Of a stretch of 64,000 nucleotides of DNA, positions 53,681 through 63,153 are shown piece after piece (within the stretch, counting starts at the first letter, position 1; every line of letters starts with the position of its first letter). A program made the translations under genes and the position numbers. The stretch comes from Ureibacillus xyleni. GTDB lineage: Bacteria > Bacillota > Bacilli > Bacillales_A > Planococcaceae. Where the stretch lies: the NCBI RefSeq assembly GCF_900217795.1, contig NZ_OBMQ01000002.1:186001-250000 (forward strand). The letters are read 5' to 3'. The notes beneath the pieces are model-generated. The model was not told the DNA's origin. It did no database searches and saw only the letters and a list, made by a program, of their open reading frames with translations.

Positions 53681-54565
53681 TTAAGCATTAACTTTTTCAA
53701 TTGTTTTTAAAACTTCTTGTAATGTGTTTAATTCTTCCACGTTTAGTGGAATCATTGGTAAACGTACACCACCAACATTAACACCATTTAAGTTTAATGC
53801 AGCTTTTACTGATGTTGGATTTGGTGTAGCAAATAATATTTTCATAACTGGTAAAAGTTTGCGGTGATCACGTGCAGCTTCTTGGAATTTGCCATTTAAG
53901 AATTTTTGTATCATTGCTTGCATTTCATTCCCAATAATATGAGATGCAACAGAGATTACACCTGTTCCACCGATAGAAAGTGCTGGAATCGTTAATCCAT
54001 CATCTCCGCTATACAATGAAAACTGTTCAGGTGTTTTTTCAATGATTTCAGCCATAGCATCTAAATTGCCGCTCGCTTCTTTAATCGCTACGATATTTTT
54101 AATTTCTGAAAGTCGTACAACTGTTTCAACGGAAATGTTAACAACACTGCGACCTGGAACGTTATATAAAATAATAGGTAAAACAGTACATTCCGCAATT
54201 GCTTTGAAATGTTGATAAAGTCCTTCTTGTGATGGTTTGTTATAATAAGGAGCTACAAGCATAATGCCATCAACGCCTGCACTTTCAGCTTCTTTTGTAA
54301 GTTCAATCGACGCTTTAGTGTTATAAGAACCAGTACCTGCAATAACAGGAATTCGACCGTTTACTACTTTTACTGCGAATTTAAATAGTTGGATTTTTTC
54401 TTCTTCGGATAATGTTGGTGACTCACCAGTTGTACCAGATACAACTAATCCATCAGTACCGTTTGCAATTAAGTAATTAATTAAGTTTTCAGTTGCCTGC
54501 CAATCAATTTCACCATTTTGATCAAAAGGAGTTACCATAGCAGTTAAAATTTTTCCGAAATTCAT
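53681..54565 (-). CDS. dapA: 4-hydroxy-tetrahydrodipicolinate synthase
   Basis: The 294-residue TIM-barrel lyase has the family motifs VVSGTTGESPTLS near residue 40, the Tyr of APYYNKPSQEGLY, and the Schiff-base Lys near 161 in IVAIKEASGNL. It condenses pyruvate with aspartate semialdehyde in lysine and diaminopimelate synthesis. The lysine riboswitch directly upstream confirms the assignment. Stands alone here. AAGAAATG context is a modest ribosome site within a purine-rich leader. Confidence 0.95.
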   Translation of the reverse strand: MNFGKILTAMVTPFDQNGEIDWQATENLINYLIANGTDGLVVSGTTGESPTLSEEEKIQLFKFAVKVVNGRIPVIAGTGSYNTKASIELTKEAESAGVDGIMLVAPYYNKPSQEGLYQHFKAIAECTVLPIILYNVPGRSVVNISVETVVRLSEIKNIVAIKEASGNLDAMAEIIEKTPEQFSLYSGDDGLTIPALSIGGTGVISVASHIIGNEMQAMIQKFLNGKFQEAARDHRKLLPVMKILFATPNPTSVKAALNLNGVNVGGVRLPMIPLNVEELNTLQEVLKTIEKVNA

Positions 54566-54631
54566 TTCTTCTCCACATCCTCATCATTTTTATAATCGAA
54601 TAGAGGGAGAAGGGCGTTAAGTTGTAAACGC

Positions 54632-54663
54632 AAAAAAGCAATAACGAGGACTCGTTATTGCTT
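54632..54663 (-). terminator. Riboswitch terminator (L-box expression platform)
   Basis: On the minus strand AAGCAATAACGAG / CTCGTTATTGCTT is a perfect 13-bp stem with a 2-base loop and a T6 run. It sits between the aptamer and dapA, so lysine binding should favour it. Confidence 0.9.
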
Positions 54664-54686
54664 AGAAATAAAAGTCATTTCCTTGC

Positions 54687-54866
54687 GTAAGATAGCCCTC
54701 CATATAGAAAACCTATATGACAGTTCTGCATTTATTCAACAACAGAACCAGCTTCAAGATTTCATGAGCATCTTGTAGCTTCGGCAAATTCCCCTTTCGA
54801 CAATTGTCAATGGACCTCATTATCCTCTAATTGTGTACTAATGGTCTTTGCGCCTCTATCCTTACT
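54687..54866 (-). ncRNA. Lysine riboswitch (L-box) controlling dapA
   Basis: The aptamer is about 180 nt on the minus strand. P1 pairs GTAAGGATAG at the 5' end with CTATCTTAC at the 3' end. Conserved L-box blocks appear in order: AGAGGCGCAAAGACCATTAG near the start, GTCGAAAGGGGAATTTGCCG in the middle, then the GAAGCTGGTTCTGTTGTTGA region. The intrinsic terminator before dapA completes the on/off device. Lysine should shut off transcription of dapA. Confidence 0.93.
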
Positions 54867-55095
54867 TCAAAAGTTTTTGAAATAAGAAAATATATAATTA
54901 ACAAATAGTGTACATTGTTTCATGCTTTAATGCAATAGATTATTTAAAGTAAAAAGAATTTTTGCATATTTCAATCAACCTTTTAAATTTTGTAGTGAGA
55001 TTTTTATACGAGGGAAATTGATACTTTATAGGTACTAATAACTTTGTATTAAAACAATCTATCTGAACAATCTAACTTCACAAGGAGGTGATAAT

Positions 55096-55299
55096 ATGGC
55101 AGATCGCAGTTCAAACAAGCTACAAGTTCCTGGAGCACAAGCGGCAGTTGATCAAATGAAATTTGAAATTGCACGCGAGTTTGGTGTAAATCTTGGACCA
55201 GAAGATGCTTCTCGTGCAAATGGCTCAGTTGGTGGAGAAATTACAAAACGTCTTGTTCAAATGGCAGAAGCACAATTAAGGGGACGTTCAGGACAATAA
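55096..55299 (+). CDS. Alpha/beta-type small acid-soluble spore protein
   Basis: The 67-residue protein has the family signature [20 protein letters not shown] with the GPR protease site ([10 protein letters not shown]) and the [15 protein letters not shown] helix. It coats and protects DNA in spores. AAGGAGG lies before the ATG. Expression should be in the forespore under sigma G; I could not fix the promoter. It proves the host is a spore former. Confidence 0.96.
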   Translation: MADRSSNKLQVPGAQAAVDQMKFEIAREFGVNLGPEDASRANGSVGGEITKRLVQMAEAQLRGRSGQ

Positions 55300-55308
55300 T
55301 CATTAGTG

Positions 55309-55358
55309 ACTAAGGGCTAACACAAAAAAGTTGTTTTTTGTGTCAGCCTTTAGTTTTT
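55309..55358 (+). terminator. Intrinsic terminator
   Basis: The 21-bp stem opens with ACTAAGGGCTAACAC and closes with GTGTCAGCCTTTAGT (two mismatches), followed by TTTT, after the spore protein gene. Confidence 0.9.
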
Positions 55359-55561
55359 ACTTTCTATTAGTGTTTCAATTTTTTATATGTTCATTCCTGT
55401 ACTTTTTTATTATTAGTTGCGTTTTGTCGATTAGCTCCTCTAATTATAATCTCCTCAGTAAAAATATTTCTTTAAAATAAGCAGTTTAGTATATTTATAT
55501 TCCTTTTTTTGCTAGAATTGAGTTGTTAAAAAATTCTAGAAAATGAAGGGGATAGGATTTT

Positions 55562-57922
55562 ATGTGGAAAAAGTTAACTGCTTCTGCACTAATGTTATCA
55601 CTTGCAGCTACAAGTATTGCGCATGTTGATAATGTAAGTGCTGCAAATGCATCGGATGAGGTTACACGTGGGGAATATGTAAAGGCTGTAATTGATGCAA
55701 TGGGAGTAAAGCTAGGCACAGGAAAAACGGTGAAATTTGAGGATGTGCCTGAAACTTTAAAACCGTATATTGAAAAAGCAATTGAATTAAAATTAGTAGC
55801 AGGAAAATCTGAGACTGAATTTGCTCCTAATGACAAAATTACTCGGGAAGAGGCAGTAATCATTGTTGCAAATGCAATCCAAAATGATAAAACTTACTCG
55901 GAAAATGTTTTAGATAAATTTAAAGATAGCCAAGATATTGTGCAAGAAAATCGTGATGAAGTGGCGAAAGCAATCTCATTAGGAATATTAAAAGGTTATG
56001 GAGATCAAACATTAAAACCAACAAATGTATTATCCAATAGACATATGAACAATATATTAGAACGTTTCTTAAAAGAATATTCACCAGTCCAAGCAAACAC
56101 GACTGTATCATTGCGAATTTTAGGAACATCTGATATTCATACAAATATTATGAATTACGATTATTACAAAGATACTGAGTCTAATAGTTTAGGCTTAGTA
56201 AAAACAGCGACACTTATTAAAAAAGCTCGAGAAGAAAACCAAAATGCTCTGTTATTTGATAACGGGGATAGTATCCAAGGAACACCACTTGGTTCGTATA
56301 AACAATCAGTAGAAGTTCTAAAGGACGGGGAAGAGCACCCATCTATTACAACGATGGAATTATTACAGTATGATGGCTCTACTTTTGGTAATCATGAATT
56401 TAACTATGGATTAGATTATTTAGATGAAGTATTAGACGATGCTGCCTTTCCATATGTAAATGCAAATGTTAAAGATGCAAAAACTGGTGAAAATCTATAT
56501 ACACCATATGTGCTAATTGATAAAGAAGTTGTAGATTCAGATGGTAATAAATCCACAATTAAAGTTGGGGTAACTGGTATTGTACCACCACAAATATTAA
56601 ATTGGGACAAGTCTCATTTAGAAGGTAAAGTTGTTGTGGATGATTCCGTTCAAGCTGTTGAAAAAGTTGTTCCTGTTATGCAGAAAGAAGGAGCAGATGT
56701 GATCGTCGTTCTTTCACATTCTGGATTAGGAGATACAACTCATGAAGTAGGAGAAGAAGACGTTACGTATCTACTAACAAAAGTAGAGGGTGTTGATGCA
56801 ATTATTACAGGCCATGCCCACCAAGTGTTCCCAGGGCAAGTGGACGCATCGTTAACAGGAGTTGATTTAGAACAAGGAACTATCAATGGGGTACCTGTCG
56901 TGATGCCAGGAAAATATGGTAGCCATTTAGGTGTTATTGATTTAACTCTTGAACAGCAAGGTGAAGAATGGGAAGTTATTAACTCTAAAGCAGAAGTACG
57001 TAAAATAGCGGAAGATGCATCTGATGTTGATATGGAAGTAGCTGCAGCTGTAAAAGAAGCCCATGAAGGAACAATTAAATATGTTCGCCAAGCAGTAGGT
57101 AGTACAACTGCAGATATTCATAGTTACTTCTCACAAGTACAAGACGATCCATCTATTCAAATTGTAACAAATGCACAAACAGAATATGTTAAAGGGAAAA
57201 TCAAAGGTACTCAGTTTGAGAATTTACCAGTACTTTCTGCAGGAGCTCCATTTAAAGCGGGTACTCGTAGCGATCCTGAATACTATACATTCGTTCCAAA
57301 AGGTGAATTAGCGATTAAAAACGTAGCTGATTTATACTTGTATGATAATACTGTAGCGATTGTAAAAGTAACAGGTGCAGATGTGAAAGAATGGCTAGAA
57401 ATGACTGCTGGTCAGTTTAACCAAATTGATCCTGCTAAAACTACTGAACAACAGTTAATAAATTCAGAGTTCCGTTCTTATAACTATGATGTGATTGATG
57501 GTGTCACTTATGAGATTGATGTAACTCAACCTGCAAAATATGACCCAAGTGGTAAAGTAGTAAATGAAAAATCTGAACGTATTGTTAACTTACAATATAA
57601 CGGTAAACCAATTGACTTAAAACAAGAGTTTATCGTTGCTACAAACAATTACCGCGCTAATGGGACGTTCCCTGGTGTACGAAATGCATCATATGTTGAA
57701 ATCTATCCAGATGAAAACCGTCAAGCAATAATTGAATACATTATTGCGAATAAAACGATTGACCCTTCTGCAGATGGAAACTGGAAATTTGCAAAACTTC
57801 CTGAAGGTGTAAATGTAGTATTTGAAACATCGAAAAAAGCAGTAGATGTGATCCCTTCAAACAGCAATATTAAATATATTGGTGAAGGCACAGATGGCTT
57901 TGGAAAATATTCTTTAAAATAA
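55562..57922 (+). CDS. SLH-anchored 5'-nucleotidase / 2',3'-cyclic phosphodiesterase
   Basis: The 786-residue protein has a signal peptide (residues 1-29, cleavage after NVSA). Three S-layer-homology repeats cover about 33-175 (TRGEYVKAVIDAMGV, KITREEAVIIVANAI, VAKAISLGILKGYGD). The metallophosphatase domain is at about 185-475 (GTSDIHTNI, NGDSIQGTPL, FGNHEFNYG, VLSHSGLGD, TGHAHQVFP), then the 5'-nucleotidase C-terminal domain to about 730. It is a cell-wall-bound enzyme that would salvage nucleotides outside the cell. The SLH anchoring implies the host has an S-layer or pyruvylated wall polymer. Confidence 0.93.
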   Translation: MWKKLTASALMLSLAATSIAHVDNVSAANASDEVTRGEYVKAVIDAMGVKLGTGKTVKFEDVPETLKPYIEKAIELKLVAGKSETEFAPNDKITREEAVIIVANAIQNDKTYSENVLDKFKDSQDIVQENRDEVAKAISLGILKGYGDQTLKPTNVLSNRHMNNILERFLKEYSPVQANTTVSLRILGTSDIHTNIMNYDYYKDTESNSLGLVKTATLIKKAREENQNALLFDNGDSIQGTPLGSYKQSVEVLKDGEEHPSITTMELLQYDGSTFGNHEFNYGLDYLDEVLDDAAFPYVNANVKDAKTGENLYTPYVLIDKEVVDSDGNKSTIKVGVTGIVPPQILNWDKSHLEGKVVVDDSVQAVEKVVPVMQKEGADVIVVLSHSGLGDTTHEVGEEDVTYLLTKVEGVDAIITGHAHQVFPGQVDASLTGVDLEQGTINGVPVVMPGKYGSHLGVIDLTLEQQGEEWEVINSKAEVRKIAEDASDVDMEVAAAVKEAHEGTIKYVRQAVGSTTADIHSYFSQVQDDPSIQIVTNAQTEYVKGKIKGTQFENLPVLSAGAPFKAGTRSDPEYYTFVPKGELAIKNVADLYLYDNTVAIVKVTGADVKEWLEMTAGQFNQIDPAKTTEQQLINSEFRSYNYDVIDGVTYEIDVTQPAKYDPSGKVVNEKSERIVNLQYNGKPIDLKQEFIVATNNYRANGTFPGVRNASYVEIYPDENRQAIIEYIIANKTIDPSADGNWKFAKLPEGVNVVFETSKKAVDVIPSNSNIKYIGEGTDGFGKYSLK

Positions 57923-57933
57923 GATCGAATAAG

Positions 57934-57960
57934 CTCTGCATAAATACTCTTTATGTAGAG
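57934..57960. terminator. Intrinsic terminator
   Basis: CTCTGCATAAA / TTTATGTAGAG plus a T8 run on the plus strand, after the surface nucleotidase gene; it overlaps the end of the convergent gene. Confidence 0.8.
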
Positions 57961-58328
57961 TTTTTTTTGTTAGCACTTTTCATTTTTTCTAATTCTTTCA
58001 TTAAATAACTTACTTGCATTTCTAACTGTTTAATTCTTTCATCTTCTGTTGTACTTGTCGAAGTCTCCTCAGATGTTTTCATATTATTTTCAATAGTTTG
58101 CTGTTGAAGTTGTTCAAGTGCAAGGAAGGATGCGTAGGTCGAAATAATACCTCCAATTGTTGAAACTAGCCCACCAAAAGCACCTAGTCTAGCAACAAAC
58201 AATTCATTATTATTATTATTATTATTACTATTATTTGAGTTTTCTTCAGTAGCAATTTCGTCGGTTGGGGGACTTACAATCGGTCGTTGAATAGTGGATA
58301 GATTAACATTACGATTTTGGAATTGCAT
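57951..58328 (-). CDS. Hypothetical protein with poly-Asn tract and one membrane-like segment
   Basis: The 125-residue protein has a polar N-terminus ending in a Ser/Asn run of about a dozen residues. A hydrophobic glycine-rich segment (LGAFGGLVSTIGGIISTYASF) and a glutamine-rich helix follow, with a C-terminal coiled coil (RIKQLEMQVSYLMKELEKM). The Asn tract is encoded by an ATT (AAT) microsatellite. An AGGGGAAAC-type ribosome site precedes the ATG. The family is not recognised. Confidence 0.55.
   Translation of the reverse strand: MQFQNRNVNLSTIQRPIVSPPTDEIATEENSNNSNNNNNNNELFVARLGAFGGLVSTIGGIISTYASFLALEQLQQQTIENNMKTSEETSTSTTEDERIKQLEMQVSYLMKELEKMKSANKKNST
58207..58234. repeat. Trinucleotide microsatellite (ATT)n
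   Basis: Eight or nine ATT units on the plus strand (one varied) encode the poly-Asn run of the overlapping minus-strand gene; slippage would change Asn number without a frameshift. Confidence 0.8.
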
Positions 58329-58450
58329 GTTTCCCCTCCTTTAGGTTGCGAATCTCTTTGTATTGTATGTAGGCATTTGTAGAAAGGAGACACGATAGAA
58401 TTTTAAAAGAAAAAGGAAGCCAAAAGACCTGTATGCCTTATGGACTTCCA

Positions 58451-58488
58451 TAATTGTTTTTAAGATTTATAATTGTTTTTAAGATTTA
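58451..58488. repeat. Short tandem duplication at the end of the Mrr-like gene
   Basis: ATAATTGTTTTTAAGATTT occurs twice in a row (19-base unit); the second copy covers the stop codon of the Mrr-like gene. Confidence 0.6.
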
Positions 58489-59159
58489 TTTAAAATAAAA
58501 GAAATGGCAGATGCAAATTTATATTGGCGATTGGATAGGTTGTTTAACTTTTCGAGTTCATTTCGGTCAATAAGTTCAATTCCGTTTGATTTAGCTAAAT
58601 TTTTTGCAGGGGTTGTGTAAAATCGATTAGTAACGACAATACCTCCATCTGCTTTATAGTGCTTAATCGCGCCAATCACTTCTTGAACCGCTCGAATTCC
58701 TACTTTTTTAGTAAAACACTTCGCTTGGACAACGTATTTTTTGTTTTTATTTTTGATGATTAAGTCCGCTCCGTAATCTCTGGATTTATTCGTTAACTTC
58801 ACTCTGTACCCGTGTCTTTCATATAGATGTTTTAAATATCTTTCAAACTCTATACCACTCATTTCATCAATTTCGGTTAATTCCGCAAAACGGTTTTTAG
58901 AAAGTAACAACTTTATTGGAGAAAAGAAGCACTTCAATATTTTCCCGGTTGTATAATAAAAAATCATGCGAAGTGGTTTGTAAATACAAACAATAACAAA
59001 AGCTAATAATAAGTAAAAGGAAAAATCAGTTACACTTGGTTGTATGGAAATTATATTCAGAAAAGCAATCAAAATACAAAAAGCAAAAATACTCAGAATT
59101 AAAAACTCGGTAACTTTATTTTCTTTCGCTTTTACCTTTTGTTTTCTCATCGATGTCAT
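58479..59159 (-). CDS. Membrane-anchored Mrr-type restriction-endonuclease-like protein
   Basis: The 226-residue protein has two hydrophobic segments near the N-terminus (residues about 16-37 and 44-70). A PD-(D/E)XK Mrr_cat domain follows: MSGIEFERYLKHLYERHGY, DYGADLIIKN with the catalytic Asp, VVQAKCF with the Q-x-K, then VQEVIGAIKHYKADGGIVVTN. The catalytic set looks intact. Anchored forms are common in Firmicutes and are thought to restrict foreign DNA at entry or to act in DNA processing; function unproven. Confidence 0.82.
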   Translation of the reverse strand: MTSMRKQKVKAKENKVTEFLILSIFAFCILIAFLNIISIQPSVTDFSFYLLLAFVIVCIYKPLRMIFYYTTGKILKCFFSPIKLLLSKNRFAELTEIDEMSGIEFERYLKHLYERHGYRVKLTNKSRDYGADLIIKNKNKKYVVQAKCFTKKVGIRAVQEVIGAIKHYKADGGIVVTNRFYTTPAKNLAKSNGIELIDRNELEKLNNLSNRQYKFASAISFILNKS

Positions 59160-59288
59160 CCTTCTTTTAAAACATTTTATGAAATTATTATGTTTCGTTA
59201 AATGACTAATATACGTTGCTAAAATTTACAGAATTAACTATCAATAATGTAGCCTTGAATCACTTATACTACCAAAGAGGTGAAAAAG

Positions 59289-60467
59289 TTGTATAAATTA
59301 TTGTCACATAATGACTTGGATGGAGTAGGTTGTGGAATATTAGCAAAATTGGCCTTTGGGAAAGATGTGAAAGTTCGGTACAATTCTATTTCTTCATTAA
59401 ACCGTGAAATTGAATTCTTTTTAGAAAATGACCCACCAGAAACATGTTTAATTATTACGGATCTTTCCCCTAATGAACAAAATGAACGTCGTTTAAATGA
59501 ACATTTTACTGAACATGGGAATATTCAGCTACTTGACCATCATAAAACTGCTTTACATTTAAACGACTACGAATGGGGCTATGTATTAGTTGAAGATGCA
59601 GGTGGTAAACTTACTTCCGCAACATCTTTACTTTATGAATACCTTGTGTCAAATCAATATTTAAAGCCAACTGATGCCATATCTGAATTTGTTGAATTGG
59701 TAAGGCAGTACGATACGTGGGAATGGGAAAAGAACGAGAATCATAAAGCGCATTCTTTAAATTCCCTCTTTTACTTAGTGTCTATTGATGAGTTTGAAGA
59801 AATGATGATTGAACGACTCGCATCAAGCGATCACTTTGATTTCGATGAATTCGAAAAACGATTATTAAATATGGAAGAAGATAAAATAGAGCGATATATT
59901 AATAGAAAGAAACGTGAGATTGTACAAGCGCAAGTGGGAAAATTTTTTGCAGGCATTGTGTATGCAGAATCGTATCATTCTGAGGTAGGAAATGAGCTTG
60001 GAAAAGAATATGCTCATTTAGACTATATCGCTATTCTTAATGTAGGTGGGAAGCGAATTTCTTATCGTACTATTCATGATCATGTTGATGTTTCAGAAGT
60101 GGCAGGTACTTATGGTGGTGGAGGACATCAAAAGGCTTCAGGATCATCCATGAACGAGGAAGCATTCAAACAATTTGTATTGGACACCTTCCATTTAGAA
60201 CCGCTTCAAGCTGATGCAAAACGAAATCGTTATAATTTGAAGGAATCAACTTTTGGTTCGTTGTATCGAAACCGCGGGGATGACTTGTTTTTACTTTATC
60301 CGGAAAATGGAAAATGGGTTATTGAACAAAATAAAAAAACATTGTCTGAAACTTTTATTAGTTTTGCTGAAGGGGAAAAATATTTGAAGCGGAATTACGA
60401 GGCTTGGTTAGTGAAGGATGATCTATTTGTAGAGTATTTAATGAATGAAGTGAAAGGGAAGGAGTAG
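59289..60467 (+). CDS. nrnB: DHH-family nanoRNase / phosphoesterase NrnB
   Basis: The 392-residue protein has the DHH motifs SHNDLDGVGCG at the very N-terminus, IITDLSP, LLDHHKTA (DHH) near residue 85 and a DTWEWE segment. The DHHA1 domain contains GTYGGGGHQKASG near residue 280. It matches B. subtilis NrnB (YngD), which degrades short RNA oligonucleotides. TTG 59289 is the start because AGAGGTG lies 6 bases ahead; the in-frame GTG at 59280 is part of that ribosome site. Confidence 0.88.
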   Translation: MYKLLSHNDLDGVGCGILAKLAFGKDVKVRYNSISSLNREIEFFLENDPPETCLIITDLSPNEQNERRLNEHFTEHGNIQLLDHHKTALHLNDYEWGYVLVEDAGGKLTSATSLLYEYLVSNQYLKPTDAISEFVELVRQYDTWEWEKNENHKAHSLNSLFYLVSIDEFEEMMIERLASSDHFDFDEFEKRLLNMEEDKIERYINRKKREIVQAQVGKFFAGIVYAESYHSEVGNELGKEYAHLDYIAILNVGGKRISYRTIHDHVDVSEVAGTYGGGGHQKASGSSMNEEAFKQFVLDTFHLEPLQADAKRNRYNLKESTFGSLYRNRGDDLFLLYPENGKWVIEQNKKTLSETFISFAEGEKYLKRNYEAWLVKDDLFVEYLMNEVKGKE

Positions 60468-60662
60468 AGAATGTTATTTCCTACTCTTTTTTTTTATGTA
60501 TACAGTACTTAATCGTTTTTGAGTAAAAAGTATTAATTTTATTAAACTATTATTCATTAAAATGTTGTACAATTGAATTATATTGGGCTAAGATTTGAGA
60601 CTTTGGTAATGTTTGAATAATGTGGGGTATAATAGAAAAGGAATAAAAAGTGAGGAAATGTC

Positions 60663-63026
60663 ATGAAGGACTATCTCAGTAACATTGACTTTGTTTATCA
60701 ATTATTTAATAAACAATCTGATAGTATTGTTGTTCTGAATAAACTGAGAAATATATTATATGTAAATCCTAAAGCAAGAGAGCTGTTTGAGCTAAATAAT
60801 AATGTTGTTGGACAATCTATCAACACGCTGCTTTTAGATTTCTTAAATTCAAATGGAAATCAAATATATACTGCTGTTAATAAAACAAAAAACTCTTTTA
60901 AAGTAGAAATTAATATAGAACATTTACATATAGATGATAATACATACGAAATTCTGTTCATTAAAAATGTTGATGGGAATAAACAATCACTAGAATTAAA
61001 TGAAAAGAAAATAAAGTTCTTTGATATGATGAGCAATATTCAAAACGGAATTTTTTGTATGGAGAAAAATGAAAAAGGCCAATTTATTTATACAATGGCG
61101 GTTGGTAAACTTCTAAATGAGATTGGGGCAAGTTTTGATACATTAAGGGACAAGTCGCCCTCGGATGTGTTTCCCAATGATATTGCGATTATCAAAGAAG
61201 AACATTATAAAAAAGCATTCGAGGGTCAGCACACAACATATGAGATAAATTTAAATAACAAATTGGTGTATGTTGATGTCACGCCTGTTTTAAATGGTGA
61301 AGAAGTTACCGGAATTGTAGGGACAGTATTAGATATTTCGGAATTAAGAACAACACAACAAGAGCTTCAGATTAATGAAGAAAGGTTTCAATCGCTATTT
61401 AAGTATAGTCAAGACTATATTATTATGCTTAATACGAATAGCGAAATAATTAATATGAATCCGAGTACTCTGGAGTTTTTAGGATTATCAAGTAATTCAA
61501 TTACGAGTATTCGTTTATTTGATATTATTCCAGAATCGTATCAAGGACAAGTGAAAATGCATTTTGAACAAGCCACTCAAGGATACGCTCAAAATTTTGA
61601 ACTTGGATATAATTGCGATAATGGGAAGGAAGTATATTTCAATGTAACGTTATTCCCAATTATCATTAATTCAAATATTCAGGGAGTTTATTTAGTAGCA
61701 AAAGATATAAATGAACAAAAGCAAATCCAATTAAAAAATGCCTACCTTGCTCAACACGATGAATTAACAGATCTTCCGAATAGAAGATGGATGGAAAGTA
61801 AAATTAATGAGTCATTACAATATGCAAAACAACATAAAAAGAAGCTAGCTGTACTTTATTTAGATTTAGATCGTTTTAAATCGATTAATGATACGCTAGG
61901 TCACTATATTGGAGATCGGCTACTTAAACAATTTGCTGAGCGCCTAGTTAATTGTATTGGGGAAAACCATGTATCGCGTATGGGTGGGGATGAATTCATG
62001 GTACTAATACCTGATACAACAAGTGAGTCTGAAGTTACTGAAATAGCGAATGCGATTTTAAAAAGTTTAACAGATCCATTTTATATTGACGACTTTGAAT
62101 TATTTATTACAACTAGTATTGGTATTAGCATGTTCCCGATTATCGGAAATGATGATGTGGATTTAATGAAAAAGGCCGATATTGCTTTATATAAAGCGAA
62201 GGAATTAGGCCGCAATATGTACCAAATGTATGACGCCTCAATGAATGTTAAAAACTATCAATCGTTAATACTAGAGAGAGACTTACGAAAGGCTATTTTA
62301 AACGAGGAATTTATTGCTTATTTCCAACCAAGAGTAGATGCACGGACGGGAAAAGTAACAAGTGCTGAGGCTTTAATTCGTTGGAATCATCCACAAGTTG
62401 GCTTAATCTCTCCTTTAGAATTTATTCCTTTAGCTGAAGAAACGGGACTCATCATACCGATGGGAAAATGGATGAAAAAGAGAGTATGTGAGCAGTTAGT
62501 TACATGGAGAGAAGCAGGACTTCCATTAGTGCCGATTAGTGTTAATATTAGTTCGCAACGTTTTCTACAAAAAAACTTTGCGATGGAAATTCGAGAGTTA
62601 TTGGAAGAGTATAAATTAGAGGGTAAATACTTAGAAATAGAAATTACTGAAAACTCTATTATGAAAAATGAAGAAACGGTTACGAAGACGTTAAGAGAAT
62701 TGAAGGAACTTGGTGTGAAAATTTACATCGATGACTTTGGTACAGGGTATTCTTCTTTTAATTATTTAAAAACTTTCCATCTTGATGGCGTAAAAATAGA
62801 CCGTTCCTTTATACAGAACATTTCATCAGAATCTGAAAATGCAAGTATTACAACAGCCATGATCAAAATGGCGCAACATTTAAAACTAGATGTTATTGCA
62901 GAAGGTGTAGAAACTGAAGGGGAGTTAAGTTATTTACTCGAGCAAAATTGTAATGAAATGCAAGGATATTACTTTGGAAGACCTTGTCCAATCGATGAAT
63001 TTGAAAATAAATATTTAAAAGGATAA
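60663..63026 (+). CDS. PAS-GGDEF-EAL cyclic-di-GMP enzyme
   Basis: The 787-residue soluble protein has about three PAS-type domains (roughly 5-110, 115-230, 235-345). The GGDEF domain is at about 360-520 with an intact RMGGDEF motif and no RxxD inhibitory site. The EAL domain is at about 530-785, with the motif as EALIRWNHP and the later ENSIMKNEE, DDFGTGYSS and KIDRSFI catalytic segments. Both synthesis and hydrolysis of cyclic di-GMP are possible. The start has GTGAGGAAATG upstream. Signals unknown. It is the second cyclic-di-GMP gene in this window. Confidence 0.92.
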   Translation: MKDYLSNIDFVYQLFNKQSDSIVVLNKLRNILYVNPKARELFELNNNVVGQSINTLLLDFLNSNGNQIYTAVNKTKNSFKVEINIEHLHIDDNTYEILFIKNVDGNKQSLELNEKKIKFFDMMSNIQNGIFCMEKNEKGQFIYTMAVGKLLNEIGASFDTLRDKSPSDVFPNDIAIIKEEHYKKAFEGQHTTYEINLNNKLVYVDVTPVLNGEEVTGIVGTVLDISELRTTQQELQINEERFQSLFKYSQDYIIMLNTNSEIINMNPSTLEFLGLSSNSITSIRLFDIIPESYQGQVKMHFEQATQGYAQNFELGYNCDNGKEVYFNVTLFPIIINSNIQGVYLVAKDINEQKQIQLKNAYLAQHDELTDLPNRRWMESKINESLQYAKQHKKKLAVLYLDLDRFKSINDTLGHYIGDRLLKQFAERLVNCIGENHVSRMGGDEFMVLIPDTTSESEVTEIANAILKSLTDPFYIDDFELFITTSIGISMFPIIGNDDVDLMKKADIALYKAKELGRNMYQMYDASMNVKNYQSLILERDLRKAILNEEFIAYFQPRVDARTGKVTSAEALIRWNHPQVGLISPLEFIPLAEETGLIIPMGKWMKKRVCEQLVTWREAGLPLVPISVNISSQRFLQKNFAMEIRELLEEYKLEGKYLEIEITENSIMKNEETVTKTLRELKELGVKIYIDDFGTGYSSFNYLKTFHLDGVKIDRSFIQNISSESENASITTAMIKMAQHLKLDVIAEGVETEGELSYLLEQNCNEMQGYYFGRPCPIDEFENKYLKG

Positions 63027-63034
63027 GTATTGCT

Positions 63035-63071
63035 AAGCTTAAAGTGTCAATTATGGCATTTTAGGCTTTTT
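63035..63071 (+). terminator. Intrinsic terminator (G:U rich)
   Basis: AAGCTTAAAGTGTC against GGCATTTTAGGCTT with several G:U pairs and a T5 tail, after the GGDEF-EAL gene. Confidence 0.6.
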
Positions 63072-63153
63072 CCTTTTAATCCGTAAAATTGTAAATTCCT
63101 CCTTGCCTCATGTATGATTAATAAAGATGAAATCAACTAGGAGTGATTGGGGT

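Noticed and set aside
58451..58488. Tandem 19-mer as an attachment site
   Set aside because: The copies are adjacent, with no integrase or tRNA gene nearby; a simple local duplication is enough.
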